Origin: Mycolicibacterium moriokaense
GTDB taxonomy: Bacteria > Actinomycetota > Actinomycetes > Mycobacteriales > Mycobacteriaceae
DNA length: 64,000 nucleotides
Direction of reading: 5' to 3'
Assembly (NCBI RefSeq): GCF_010726085.1
Contig: NZ_AP022560.1
Coordinates: 4,092,001-4,156,000 of the forward strand
Part shown: positions 18,412 through 27,515 of the stretch, in pieces
Position numbering within the stretch: position 1 is the stretch's first letter
Layout: every line of letters begins with the position of its first letter
Position numbers and translations under genes: made by a program
The notes under the pieces: generated by a model
What the model was told of the DNA's origin: nothing
The model's input: only the letters and a program-made list of their open reading frames with translations
The model's database searches: none

Positions 18412-19164
18412 TCACGCTTCTGTGGCCAGCGGGCTGGTTGCCACCTCCGTGCCGTCCGCGAGCGCGTAAATCTCGAAGTCGGAGAACGCCTGCGGTGCGA
18501 CGTCGATCAGTTGGCGCAAGCACTCGATGGCCAGTCGGCGGATCTCGATGTCGGCCTGCTCACTGGCGCGCATCGCGATGAAATGCCGCCAGGCCCGATA
18601 GTTGCCGGTGACGACGATGCGGGTCTCGGTGGCGTTCGGCAGCACCGCGCGTGCGGCCTGTCTGGCCTGCTTACGGCGCAGGACAGCGCTGGGTTGGTCG
18701 GCGTATTTGGCTTCCAGCCTGCCCAGCAACTCGGTGTATGCCGCGCGGCTGGCGTCGGTGGCGGCGGTGAAGATCTCCACAAGCTCGGGGTCGTCCTCCA
18801 TACCCGGCGGCAGGACGACTTCGGAGTCGTGCTCGGGGACGAAGCGCTGGGACAGCTGCGAGTAGGAGAAGTGGCGGTGCCTGATCAACTCGTGGGTGCA
18901 GGACCGCGAGATTCCGGTGATGTAGAAGGACACCGACGCGTGTTCGAGCACCGAGAAGTGGCCGACGTCGATGATGTGGCGGAGGTAGGAGGCGTTGGTC
19001 GCCGTTCGGGGATTTGGCTTTGACCAGCTCTGATAGCACGCCCGCCCGGCGAACTCCACCAGCGCGGGGCCGCCGTCGGCGTCGGTGCTCCACGGCACAT
19101 CCGGCGGCGGTGTGAACTCGGTCTTGGCGATCAGCTGTACGCGCAGCGGCGCGATCTCGGCCAC
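18412..19164 (-). CDS. thyX: Flavin-dependent thymidylate synthase ThyX
   Basis: ThyX methylates dUMP to dTMP using FAD, NADPH and methylene-tetrahydrofolate, without producing dihydrofolate. The 250-residue protein has the signature [13 protein letters not shown] (RHRxxSxxxxSxR) near residue 95 and the C-terminal catalytic-site region [14 protein letters not shown]. The start is GTG at 19164. A classical thyA and dfrA lie 2.3-3.5 kb away, so this genome has both dTMP synthases, as M. tuberculosis does. First gene of the thyX-dapA-rnj run. Confidence 0.97.
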   Translation of the reverse strand: MAEIAPLRVQLIAKTEFTPPPDVPWSTDADGGPALVEFAGRACYQSWSKPNPRTATNASYLRHIIDVGHFSVLEHASVSFYITGISRSCTHELIRHRHFSYSQLSQRFVPEHDSEVVLPPGMEDDPELVEIFTAATDASRAAYTELLGRLEAKYADQPSAVLRRKQARQAARAVLPNATETRIVVTGNYRAWRHFIAMRASEQADIEIRRLAIECLRQLIDVAPQAFSDFEIYALADGTEVATSPLATEA

Positions 19165-19293
19165 GGCTCACCCTAACGTGGGCGCATCCGTGACGTCGTT
19201 ACTGTCGCACGCGTTTGGACGTCGCATGGGAGGGGAATTATGCGGTCCTCGGTCGGCGTTTAACCCAGCACCGATCTTGGAGGGAGGGGGCCA

Positions 19294-19596
19294 ATGGCCA
19301 CTGATTACGACGCACCCCGTGCCCGGAATGCTGACGACATCGGCGACGAGTCTCTGGAGGATCTGGCGTCACGCAGCCGCAGCAAGGTCGACGTGGCGGT
19401 GCTTGATGTGGACGATGGCGACGCCGTCGACGCGATCGACCTGCCCGATATCGACCTGACCGGTGAGGAGCTCACCGTTCGCGTGATACCGAAGCAGGCC
19501 TATGAATTCACCTGCTCCAGTTGCTTCCTGGTGCAACACCGCAACCGGCTCGCGCTTCAGTCCGGCGATCGGATGATCTGCGCCGACTGCGTCTGA
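19294..19596 (+). CDS. DUF4193 family zinc-ribbon protein
   Basis: A 100-residue protein with a very acidic first half (DVDDGDAVDAIDLPDIDL) and a C-terminal zinc ribbon made of CSSC (near residue 74) and CADC at the very end. It matches the actinobacterial DUF4193 family, whose role is unknown. A strong AGGGAGGGGG ribosome site precedes the ATG at 19294. It is preceded by a 129-base gap that must hold its promoter, divergent from thyX, and followed by the deaminase gene after 36 bases. Cytoplasmic; no membrane segment. Confidence 0.85.
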   Translation: MATDYDAPRARNADDIGDESLEDLASRSRSKVDVAVLDVDDGDAVDAIDLPDIDLTGEELTVRVIPKQAYEFTCSSCFLVQHRNRLALQSGDRMICADCV

Positions 19597-19632
19597 CCGC
19601 CCTCGCGTAGCTATTGACGCTAGTGTGACGCC

Positions 19633-20220
19633 ATGGCGGCCCCGACCGTGGCATCGCGTCTGCTCGACGTCATGGAATTCGACGTCCTGCCGATGACCGA
19701 ACGAGGTGTCGCGGCTGGCAACAAGGTGTTCGGGGCGGCGCTGCTGCGCAAGTCCGACATGTCGCTGGTGCTCGCCGGGACGAACAGCGAGACCGATAAC
19801 CCGCTGCTGCACGGCGAGATCAGCACCCTCAATCAGTTCTACGAGTTGCCCGACCGGCCCGCGACTAGCGATCTGGTGTTCCTGTCCACCCATGAGCCCT
19901 GCCCGCTGTGTCTGTCGGCCATCACCTGGGCGGGATTCGACAACTTCTACTACTTCTTCACCTACGAGGATTCGCGCGACGCCTTCGGCATTCCGCATGA
20001 CCTGCGCATCCTCGAGGAGGTGTTCGGCGTCCGCGACGGCAATTACCGACGCACCAATGCGTTCTGGACCTGCGATTCGATTAGCCACCTCGTCGAATCC
20101 GAGGCCGAACCGCTGCGCACGCATTTGCGCGAACAGGATCGGCGGATCCGCGACGTCTACGCGGGGTTGTCGGAGACCTACCAGAACTCCAAGGGCAACA
20201 ACGACATTCCGTTCAACTGA
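19633..20220 (+). CDS. CMP/dCMP-type zinc-dependent nucleoside deaminase
   Basis: A 195-residue cytidine/deoxycytidylate deaminase-fold protein. The zinc site is visible as LHGEIS (His and catalytic Glu, near residue 60) and EPCPLCL (PCxxC, near residue 95). It also has C-terminal blocks after the core ([28 protein letters not shown]) not seen in tRNA adenosine deaminases, so the substrate may be a free base, nucleoside or nucleotide. Location between thyX and thyA-dfrA suggests pyrimidine metabolism, but this is only inference. The stop overlaps the convergent DNA glycosylase-like gene by 8 bases. Confidence 0.82.
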   Translation: MAAPTVASRLLDVMEFDVLPMTERGVAAGNKVFGAALLRKSDMSLVLAGTNSETDNPLLHGEISTLNQFYELPDRPATSDLVFLSTHEPCPLCLSAITWAGFDNFYYFFTYEDSRDAFGIPHDLRILEEVFGVRDGNYRRTNAFWTCDSISHLVESEAEPLRTHLREQDRRIRDVYAGLSETYQNSKGNNDIPFN

Positions 20221-21421
20221 GCCGTGCCAGCGGCGCCGAGAGGTCGCCCCGCCTTCCCACCTTCACGTCGCCAAGCCCCAGCCACGTCGCCATCGTCTGC
20301 AGCTCCGGCGCCAGCGCCGCCGCGACCCGCGCCGGTTGCTCCCCTTCCTCGGCGAAGGCGCCGACGACATTCAGCGCGCCCTGCGCGCGATCGGCCTTCA
20401 GGTCGACGCGTCCGACGAGTCTGCCGTCGAGCAGGAACGGCCAGACGTAGTAACCGAACTGGCGCTTGGGCGCGGGGGTGTAGATCTCAATGCGGTAGTG
20501 GAAGTTCCAGAGCCGCTCCACGCGCGGCCGGAAGAAGATCAGCGGGTCGAATGGACACAGCAGCGCCGTTCCGCGGTCGCGCCGGGGAATCTTCTGGCCC
20601 GCAGGCATATACGCCGGCGCCGTCCACCCGTCGACGTCGACGGTCTCCAACTCGCCGTCCGCCACCAGCTTCGCGATCGCCGGCTTGCTCTGCTTCGGGC
20701 CGAGCCGGAAATAGTCGCGGATATCGGCCTCGGTCCCGACGCCCAGTGCGCCGGCGGCACGCAGCGTCAGCTGACGCACCGCCTCCTCGTCGTCGACCTC
20801 CCGGGCGACCACCTCCGGCGGCAGCACCCGCTCGGTCAGGTCGTAGTGGCGGGCGAATCCGACCCGGGTGGCTGTGGTCAACACACCCGACGACCACAAT
20901 GCCTCCGTCACCCACTTGGTCTCGCTGCGGTCCCACCACGGCCCTTTCCTGCCCCGCTGTTCAGCGCCAAGGTGGGCCTCGATCTGCCCGGCGGTCGACG
21001 GCCCCAGCTCGGCCACCGCGGCGACGATGTCCTCGGCCAGTCGCGGGTTCTTCTTGACGATCTCGGTTCCCCAGCGGCCGTGGGTGTACTCCCGCATGCG
21101 CCAGCGCAGCAGGGGCCAGTCGTCGACGGCCATCAGGGCGGCCTCGTGCGCCCAGTACTCGACGAGCAGCCGCGGTGAGCGGGCGCTATGACTCCACGCC
21201 GCACGATCCAGCACATCGCGGTCGTATGGGCCGAGCCGGCTGAACACCGGCGCATAGTGGGCCCGCACGGCCACCGACACCGAATCTAGTTGCAGCACTT
21301 GGATCCGCGACACCAGCCGGCGCAGGTGTGCACGGGTGACGGACCCGGCGGGGCGCGGCTCGGCGAAGCCCTGAGCCGCGACGGCGATCCGGCGGGCCTG
21401 CGCCGCGGTCAGCGAGCTCAC
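20213..21421 (-). CDS. Winged-helix DNA glycosylase-like protein (AlkX/YcaQ, HTH_42 family)
   Basis: A 402-residue member of the HTH_42 (AlkZ/YcaQ) family, monofunctional glycosylases that unhook interstrand crosslinks and bulky alkyl adducts. The family catalytic motif is present as QLDSVSV followed by [12 protein letters not shown]; the QxD form places it in the AlkX/YcaQ type rather than the QxQ AlkZ type. Three tandem winged helices are expected. I chose the GTG at 21421 because it overlaps the dfrA stop (GTGA), giving translational coupling; the ORF is open to 21475. Activity is inferred from the family. It corresponds to the Rv2762c position next to dfrA. Confidence 0.82.
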   Translation of the reverse strand: MSSLTAAQARRIAVAAQGFAEPRPAGSVTRAHLRRLVSRIQVLQLDSVSVAVRAHYAPVFSRLGPYDRDVLDRAAWSHSARSPRLLVEYWAHEAALMAVDDWPLLRWRMREYTHGRWGTEIVKKNPRLAEDIVAAVAELGPSTAGQIEAHLGAEQRGRKGPWWDRSETKWVTEALWSSGVLTTATRVGFARHYDLTERVLPPEVVAREVDDEEAVRQLTLRAAGALGVGTEADIRDYFRLGPKQSKPAIAKLVADGELETVDVDGWTAPAYMPAGQKIPRRDRGTALLCPFDPLIFFRPRVERLWNFHYRIEIYTPAPKRQFGYYVWPFLLDGRLVGRVDLKADRAQGALNVVGAFAEEGEQPARVAAALAPELQTMATWLGLGDVKVGRRGDLSAPLARLS

Positions 21422-21903
21422 GGCCGGACGTAGCTGAAGAACCGGTAGCGCAGACCCGAGGAGCTGGTCAGCCACTCCCCTTGGGTGCCTACCCAGGTTT
21501 CATCCAGCGTGGGCGCCACCGCGTCCCCGTCGTCGCGGGGCAGGTCGATGTCGACCTCGGTGACTTCACACCGCGTCGCCAGCGGCAACGCCAGCTTGTA
21601 TATCTGCTCACCACCGATCACCCAGGTGATGTCGTCGGTCAGGGCGTCCTGAAGAAGCGGAACCACACGCGCACCGTCAGCCATGTAGTCAGCTTGCCTC
21701 GTCAGTACGACATTTTTCCGCCCCGGCAGCGGCCGCACCTTCGCCGGCAGCGACTCCCAGGTCAGCCGTCCCATCACGACGGTGCGCCCCATGGTGAGTT
21801 CCTTGAACCGGGCCTGGTCCTCCGGCAGCCGCCACGGGATGCCACCGGCGCGGCCGATCACCCCGGAGGTCGACTGCGCCCAGATCAGCCCGACAGTCGT
21901 CAT
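21418..21903 (-). CDS. dfrA: Dihydrofolate reductase
   Basis: DHFR reduces the dihydrofolate produced by ThyA back to tetrahydrofolate; it is the trimethoprim target. The 161-residue protein shows [11 protein letters not shown], the substrate loop [20 protein letters not shown] with catalytic Asp in LPED, NADPH site [13 protein letters not shown], and VIGGEQIY. The ATG at 21903 is chosen; the ORF extension to 22008 is inside thyA. It follows thyA by 7 bases and overlaps the downstream glycosylase-like gene, so thyA-dfrA-alkX-like form one unit. Confidence 0.97.
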   Translation of the reverse strand: MTTVGLIWAQSTSGVIGRAGGIPWRLPEDQARFKELTMGRTVVMGRLTWESLPAKVRPLPGRKNVVLTRQADYMADGARVVPLLQDALTDDITWVIGGEQIYKLALPLATRCEVTEVDIDLPRDDGDAVAPTLDETWVGTQGEWLTSSSGLRYRFFSYVRP

Positions 21904-21910
21904 AGAACTC

Positions 21911-22723
21911 TCATACGGCGACGGGGGCCTTGATCGCCGGATGCGGATCGTAGTTCTTGATGACGATGTCGTCGTAGGTGTAGTCGAAGATCGAATTACG
22001 CGGCGCAAGAACGAGTTCCGGATATGGCCGCGGGTCGCGGCTCAGCTGCTCGGTGACCTGCTCCACGTGGTTGTCGTAGATGTGGCAGTCGCCGCCCGTC
22101 CAGATGAACTCGCCCACCTCGAGCCCGGCCTGGGCCGCCATCATGTGCGTCAACAGCGCGTAGCTGGCGATGTTGAACGGCACGCCGAGGAACAGGTCGG
22201 CGCTGCGCTGGTACAGCTGGCAGCTCAGCCGGCCGTCGGCCACATAGAACTGGAAGAACGCGTGGCACGGGGGCAACGCCATCTGCGGTATCTCGCCGAC
22301 GTTCCACGCCGACACGATGATGCGGCGCGAATCCGGGTCGGTCTTGAGCAACTCCAAAGCCGCGCTGATCTGGTCGATGTGCTCACCGGACGGCGTCGGC
22401 CACGACCGCCACTGCACGCCGTATACCGGGCCGAGATCGCCTGTCTCGGAAGCCCACTCGTCCCAGATGGTGACACCGCGCTCCTGCAGCCAGCGCACGT
22501 TGGAGTCGCCTCGCAAGAACCACAGCAGCTCGTAGACGATGGACTTGGTGTGCACCTTCTTGGTGGTGATAAGCGGGAATCCCGCCGTCAGGTCGTAGCG
22601 CATCTGGTGGCCGAACAGGCTCCGCGTGCCGGTGCCTGTGCGATCCGATTTCGGCGTTCCACGCTCGAGCACCAGGCGAAGTAGGTCCTCGTACGGCGTG
22701 CTTGTAGACCCTGTGACCGGCAC
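21911..22723 (-). CDS. thyA: Thymidylate synthase ThyA
   Basis: ThyA converts dUMP to dTMP with methylene-tetrahydrofolate, producing dihydrofolate. The 270-residue protein has the nucleophile motif [12 protein letters not shown] near residue 148, the dUMP-binding RRIIVSAWN and [15 protein letters not shown], and the C-terminal KAPVAV. The start is GTG at 22723. It leads the thyA-dfrA operon and is divergent from the dienelactone hydrolase gene with only 42 bases between starts. It is partly redundant with thyX in this window. Confidence 0.98.
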   Translation of the reverse strand: MPVTGSTSTPYEDLLRLVLERGTPKSDRTGTGTRSLFGHQMRYDLTAGFPLITTKKVHTKSIVYELLWFLRGDSNVRWLQERGVTIWDEWASETGDLGPVYGVQWRSWPTPSGEHIDQISAALELLKTDPDSRRIIVSAWNVGEIPQMALPPCHAFFQFYVADGRLSCQLYQRSADLFLGVPFNIASYALLTHMMAAQAGLEVGEFIWTGGDCHIYDNHVEQVTEQLSRDPRPYPELVLAPRNSIFDYTYDDIVIKNYDPHPAIKAPVAV

Positions 22724-22765
22724 GCGGCCAGCTTACGTCCAGAGGGAAGGAGTAGAACGAATGGC

Positions 22766-23503
22766 ATGCCGACGATTTCCGACTCCATCACCACCGCGGA
22801 CGGGACCTGCCCCGTCACCTTCCACACTCCCGACGGGGACGGCCCGTGGCCGGGAGTGGTCATGTACCCCGACGCCGGCGGCGCACGCCAGACATTTCGC
22901 GATATGGGCGACCAGTTGGCCGGCTACGGGTACGCCGTGCTGGTGCCCGACGTCTACTACCGCGACGGCGACTGGAAGCCGTTCGAGATGGCGAACGTGT
23001 TCAACGACGAGGCCGAGCGTAAGCGCCTCTTCTCGATGATCGCCAAGGTGACGCCGGACATCATGGCGACCGACGCGGTCGCGTTCTTCGACTATCTGGC
23101 GGCGCGGCCCGAGGTCAAGGGCGAGACGTTCGGCACCACCGGCTACTGCATGGGCGGGCGGACCTCCCTGGTGGTCGCGGGCCGGGTGCCCGAGCGGGTC
23201 GCGGCGGCGATGTCGTTTCACGGCGGCGGCCTGGCGGCCGAGGACCCCGGCAGCCCGCACCTGCTCGCTGACCGGATCAAGGCCGCCGTCTACGTGGGCG
23301 GTGCCGAAAACGATGCGTCCTTCACCACCGAGGCAGCCGATACCCTGGCCAAGGCGCTGACCGCGGCCGGTGTCGAGCACACGATCGAGTGGTACGGGGC
23401 GGGACACGGCTTCGCCGTGCCGGACAACGCCCCCTATGACCCGGCGGCGGCGCAACGGCACTGGGAGGCCATGGCGTCGTTCTTCGGCACCCACCTGGGC
23501 TGA
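22766..23503 (+). CDS. Dienelactone hydrolase family protein
   Basis: A 245-residue alpha/beta hydrolase of the dienelactone hydrolase family (Rv2765-like). The nucleophile is a cysteine in TTGYCMGGRTS near residue 122, the acid is likely Asp in GGAENDASF, and the histidine is in YGAGHGFAVPD near residue 212, all in the expected order. A lactone or ester of aromatic degradation is the family substrate; the real one is unknown. Cytoplasmic, no signal peptide. Divergent from thyA and followed after 43 bases by a CitE-like gene on the same strand. Confidence 0.9.
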   Translation: MPTISDSITTADGTCPVTFHTPDGDGPWPGVVMYPDAGGARQTFRDMGDQLAGYGYAVLVPDVYYRDGDWKPFEMANVFNDEAERKRLFSMIAKVTPDIMATDAVAFFDYLAARPEVKGETFGTTGYCMGGRTSLVVAGRVPERVAAAMSFHGGGLAAEDPGSPHLLADRIKAAVYVGGAENDASFTTEAADTLAKALTAAGVEHTIEWYGAGHGFAVPDNAPYDPAAAQRHWEAMASFFGTHLG

Positions 23504-23546
23504 CCCCCCGTAGCGCCCCCGAGGGCCGGTGCGCCACCATTGACGG

Positions 23547-24464
23547 ATGAAAGACCAGGCGGCAGAGCAGCCGGACGCCGAACACGGCAAGCGCATGGAC
23601 CCGGTACTCGCCCGCAGTTGGCTGTTGGTCAACGGCGCGCACTACGACCGCTTCGCCCCGGCGGCCGCGTCTCGGGCCGACATCGTCGTCCTCGACATCG
23701 AGGACGCGGTCGCGCCGAAGGACAAGGTGAGCGCACGGGAGAACGTGATCCGATGGCTGGGCGAGGGTAACCGGGACTGGGTCCGCGTCAACGGGTTCGG
23801 CACGCCGTGGTGGGCCGACGACCTCGAGGCCCTGAGCAAGGCGTCGCTGGGCGGGGTGATGCTGGCGATGGTGGAGTCCGTCGACCACGTGACCGAGACC
23901 GCCAAGCGACTGCCGAACGTGCCCATCGTGGCGTTGGTGGAGACGGCCCGCGGCCTGGAGCGCATCACCGAGATCGCGGCCACGAAGGGGACGTTCAGGC
24001 TGGCGTTCGGCATCGGTGACTTCCGGCGCGACACCGGGTTCGGGGACAACCCCACGACGTTGGCCTACGCGCGCTCACGGTTCACGATCGCCGCCAAGGC
24101 TGCGCATCTGCCCAGCGCCATCGACGGCCCGACCGTTGGCTCCAGCGCGCTGAAGCTCAGCGAGGCGACCGCGGTGTCCGCGGAGTTCGGGATGACCGGG
24201 AAGATCTGTCTGACGCCCGACCAGTGCCCGACGGTGAACGAGGGACTCTCCCCTTCACCCGAGGAAATCAGTTGGGCCAAAGAGTTTTTCATGGAGTACG
24301 AACGCGACGGCGGGGAGATCCGCAACGGTTCCGATCTGCCGCGCATCGCGAGGGCGAACAAGATCCTCGACCTGGCGCGCGCCTACGGCATCGAGGTGTC
24401 GGAGTTCGACGACGTCGACGAGCCCGCGCACATCCCGGCGCCGTCAGATACCTATCACTACTGA
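23547..24464 (+). CDS. HpcH/HpaI aldolase/citrate lyase family protein (CitE-like)
   Basis: A 305-residue TIM-barrel CoA-ester lyase. Features are RSWLLVNGAHYDRF (an altered form of the usual RSxLfvPg start), VVLDIEDAVAPKDK (Mg-binding acidic residues), VRVNGFG, the metal-site Glu in VALVETARGL, and LTPDQCPTVNEGLSPS near the C-terminus (Ile/Leu-HPxQ region, here LTPDQ). The catalytic reaction is probably cleavage or thioester hydrolysis of a (methyl)malyl- or citramalyl-CoA-like compound; the substrate is not known. Its last 7 bases overlap the convergent membrane-protein gene. Confidence 0.85.
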   Translation: MKDQAAEQPDAEHGKRMDPVLARSWLLVNGAHYDRFAPAAASRADIVVLDIEDAVAPKDKVSARENVIRWLGEGNRDWVRVNGFGTPWWADDLEALSKASLGGVMLAMVESVDHVTETAKRLPNVPIVALVETARGLERITEIAATKGTFRLAFGIGDFRRDTGFGDNPTTLAYARSRFTIAAKAAHLPSAIDGPTVGSSALKLSEATAVSAEFGMTGKICLTPDQCPTVNEGLSPSPEEISWAKEFFMEYERDGGEIRNGSDLPRIARANKILDLARAYGIEVSEFDDVDEPAHIPAPSDTYHY

Positions 24465-24919
24465 CTGTCCTCGTCGTTGCTGTGGAGGAATGTGGCGACC
24501 GCGCGGGCTATCCCGCGGCCCGCGTAGATCGCGGCGACCACGGACAGGATGATCAGCACGATGAACATCACCAGCCAGTTCGACCGGCTGTGGTTGACGT
24601 TCCACCAGACGATCGTGAACAGCACCGCGCAGATGAACACCACGATGTCGCGCCAGTTTCCGCTGTAGGAAGCCGCGGCCTGGCGCAGCGCGCGCGACTT
24701 TTCCGTGCCCTCGACCAGATCGTTGATGCGCTCGTTGATGCTCGCCTTGAGGCGGGCCTTGAGTTCGGGCTGATCGTCGGGGATCCGTTCGAGCAGGTCC
24801 ATGTCCTTGGCGATCATCCCGCGGACGTCGGGGCCCTTGAAGCTGCCCGCGGCGGCGCCCAACAAGGCTCCACCGGCGATCGGCGCTGCACCCAAAGCGA
24901 GTTCGGCGATACCCGGCAT
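24458..24919 (-). CDS. Small membrane protein of unknown function
   Basis: A 153-residue protein from the ATG at 24919, preceded by a very good GGAGGAG site. It begins with a Gly/Ala-rich weakly hydrophobic stretch (AELALGAAPIAGGALLGAAAG), continues with a charged helical region rich in Asp, Glu, Arg and Lys, and ends with two strong membrane segments (about residues 93-110 and 116-136) plus an acidic tail (NDEDSQ). I do not recognise a family. It is 17 bases downstream of the alpha/beta hydrolase gene and may be co-transcribed. The longer ORF to 25168 is a shadow of that gene. Confidence 0.75.
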   Translation of the reverse strand: MPGIAELALGAAPIAGGALLGAAAGSFKGPDVRGMIAKDMDLLERIPDDQPELKARLKASINERINDLVEGTEKSRALRQAAASYSGNWRDIVVFICAVLFTIVWWNVNHSRSNWLVMFIVLIILSVVAAIYAGRGIARAVATFLHSNDEDSQ

Positions 24920-24936
24920 GTCTCTCCTCCGTCCCG

Positions 24937-25677
24937 TCAGCCCTGCGCCTCGGCGATCAACGCATCGGTGAGCGTCTGCGGCTGGGTGTTCATCACCTGA
25001 TGGCCGGCGTCGATCCGGACCACCCTGTCGACCCACAGCATCTCGGCGAAACGCTGCTGCCACGTTAGCGGCAGGCTCATGTCCCGCTCGCACATGACAT
25101 ACGTCGACGCAACGGATTTCAGATGGTCGTAACGCCAGTCGCGATACGTGTACGAGCTCATCGGCCACATGTCGGCCCCCAACTTCGCGAGGAATGCCTC
25201 CCCCTGAGGCGCCGACATGTCATTGCAGAACATCACCGCGAAACGCTCTTCGAAGGTCGTCGTCGCCGGATCGAGCGGGTAGCCGACCTTGTCCTCGTGC
25301 TCACCGTGCACGCCGTCGCCGATCAACTCCAGCAGGTTGGTGCCCGGCGGCGGTGATGAGCACGAGACGTAGACGAGCCTGCGGAACAGAGTAGGCGCGA
25401 ATTCGGCCATGCGCGGAATCGGCATGCCCGCCTGCGAATGCCCCACGAGCACGACGTCGCGCATGCCCGCCGCCTCGATATCGCTGATGAACTCACGGGC
25501 GATGTCGTCGAATTCGATTGCCGACGTGTCGCGCCCACGCTTAGTACCGCAGCCGGGCACGTCCAGGGTGATGCACTCGATGTCTTCGGACGCCGACAGC
25601 AGGCCCATCACGTCGTCCCATACCCAGCTGCCCTGACCGCCCCCGTGCAGCAGGGCAAGATTCGTCGCCGCCACCAT
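24937..25677 (-). CDS. Alpha/beta hydrolase (HNL/esterase-like)
   Basis: A 246-residue soluble alpha/beta hydrolase beginning MVAATNLALLHGGGQGSWVWDD (oxyanion region HGGGQG). The nucleophile elbow is VGHSQAGMP near residue 80, and the C-terminal histidine is in IDAGHQVMNTQP. The pattern resembles plant-type hydroxynitrile lyase/methylesterase-like hydrolases; substrate unknown. The ATG at 25677 fits the family; the frame is open to an ATG at 25725 that would add 16 residues (MHSRELPLRV). Confidence 0.83.
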   Translation of the reverse strand: MVAATNLALLHGGGQGSWVWDDVMGLLSASEDIECITLDVPGCGTKRGRDTSAIEFDDIAREFISDIEAAGMRDVVLVGHSQAGMPIPRMAEFAPTLFRRLVYVSCSSPPPGTNLLELIGDGVHGEHEDKVGYPLDPATTTFEERFAVMFCNDMSAPQGEAFLAKLGADMWPMSSYTYRDWRYDHLKSVASTYVMCERDMSLPLTWQQRFAEMLWVDRVVRIDAGHQVMNTQPQTLTDALIAEAQG

Positions 25678-25741
25678 CGCTTCCGTCCTCGTATCGACCC
25701 GCAATGGTAGTTCGCGACTGTGCACGCCGGAGTCTCTTCGG

Positions 25742-26197
25742 CTACTCCATCAGCTGTGCCGCGACTGTCGCGCCGAGTTCCCAACACGCCTCGAGATCGC
25801 TCTTGCTCGGCTTGCCCGACACCACAACGTATTCGGCGGCCTTCGTCCAGCCAAGGCCCGTCGTGATGGCGGTGACGCCCTTCTCCGCTCCCTCGGTGCC
25901 CTCGTTGCCGTGGAGGTACAGGCCGAACGGCCGCCCCCGCGTGGCGTCGAGGCACGGGTAGTAGCAGACGTCGAAGGCATGCTTGAGCGCGCCGCTCATG
26001 TAACCGAGGTTGGCCGGGCTTCCGAGCACGTAGCCGTCGGCCTCCAGCATGTCGACGGGCGAGACGGTCAGCGCCGGCCGGCGCACGACCTCGACACCTT
26101 CGATTTCCGGATCGCTGGCGCCTTTGACGACGGCCTCGAACATCTCCTGCGTGTGCGGGGACGGCGTGTGATGCACGATCAGAAGCGTCTTGCTCAT
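25742..26197 (-). CDS. Flavodoxin/NADPH-dependent FMN reductase family protein
   Basis: A 151-residue FMN-binding flavodoxin-fold protein. It has the phosphate-binding loop HHTPSPHTQEM near the N-terminus, then GYVLGSPANLGYMSGALKHAFD, the usual flavin-contacting loop. It is probably an electron carrier or quinone/aromatic reductase. Its ATG overlaps the stop of the upstream membrane TPR gene (ATGA), so it belongs to the dapB-TPR-flavodoxin operon. Cysteines in YYPCLD and EACWE have no obvious ligand pattern. Confidence 0.85.
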   Translation of the reverse strand: MSKTLLIVHHTPSPHTQEMFEAVVKGASDPEIEGVEVVRRPALTVSPVDMLEADGYVLGSPANLGYMSGALKHAFDVCYYPCLDATRGRPFGLYLHGNEGTEGAEKGVTAITTGLGWTKAAEYVVVSGKPSKSDLEACWELGATVAAQLME

Positions 26198-26657
26198 GTC
26201 CGCTCCTCCATCTCGACGGCCTTCTTCATGGCCTCCCGCGCGCGGCTGCGATCACCCGCGTAGTCATAGGCACGGGCCAGCCGATACCAGCGTCGCCAGT
26301 TGTCCGGATCCTCCTCCAGTTCGGCGAGCACCGTCGCAAACAGCGCATCGGCGGCGTCGCGCTGAATCCGCCCGGACGGCATCCGAGGTAGCGAGCTCAC
26401 GTCGAGTTCCATGCCCTCGTCCTTGACGATCCTGCCCAGTCGTTCGTGGGCGAGACCGGCCCGCAGCGTGCTGACCATCACCCACAGGCCGATAAGCGGC
26501 ATGATCATCAAGGCCACGCCCAGCCCGATCGCGGCGGGTTCGCCAGAAGTGATGAATGCCACCGCAATTCGGCCGAGCAGAATGAAGTACACGACCAGCG
26601 CCACGCACATGAAGCCGATCAGCAGCTGGATGCGCAGGACCTGCGATCGCTCGCTCA

Positions 26658-26658
<1 letters not shown>
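26194..26658 (-). CDS. Membrane protein with TPR-like C-terminus (Rv2772c-like)
   Basis: A 154-residue protein: two membrane segments (about residues 10-30 and 40-64) and a soluble C-terminal half with a tetratricopeptide-like helical pair (LEEDPDNWRRWYRLARAYDYAGDRSRAREAM; quoted in two parts: residues about 115-143). I recognise no enzymatic motif. The ATG overlaps the dapB stop (TGATG), and the stop overlaps the flavodoxin start. The position matches Rv2772c beside dapB in M. tuberculosis. The long upstream ORF extension to 27399 is a shadow of dapB. A scaffold or assembly role is possible but unproven. Confidence 0.8.
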
Positions 26659-27401
<743 letters not shown>

Positions 27402-27449
27402 CTAGTTGGTGGGGCTGGACCGCCCGTCGAGTCTCGATCCGCTACCCCA

Positions 27450-27511
27450 CGTTGACTCTGCGCCCACGGCGGGAATCTGGCGAAAATCGCGCCGTGAGCG
27501 CAGAGTCAACG
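27450..27511. repeat. Intergenic hairpin D (14-bp perfect arms)
   Basis: CGTTGACTCTGCGC (27450-27463) is the exact reverse complement of 27498-27511. A second perfect stem, CACGGCG (27465-27471) with CGCCGTG (27490-27496), sits inside it, leaving an 18-base loop. It is 4 bases past the stop of the downstream-ending LLM oxidoreductase gene and upstream of dapB, so it could terminate one and insulate the other. No T-run. Same architecture as elements A-C and G but a different arm sequence. Confidence 0.85.
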
Positions 27512-27515
27512 CGCA

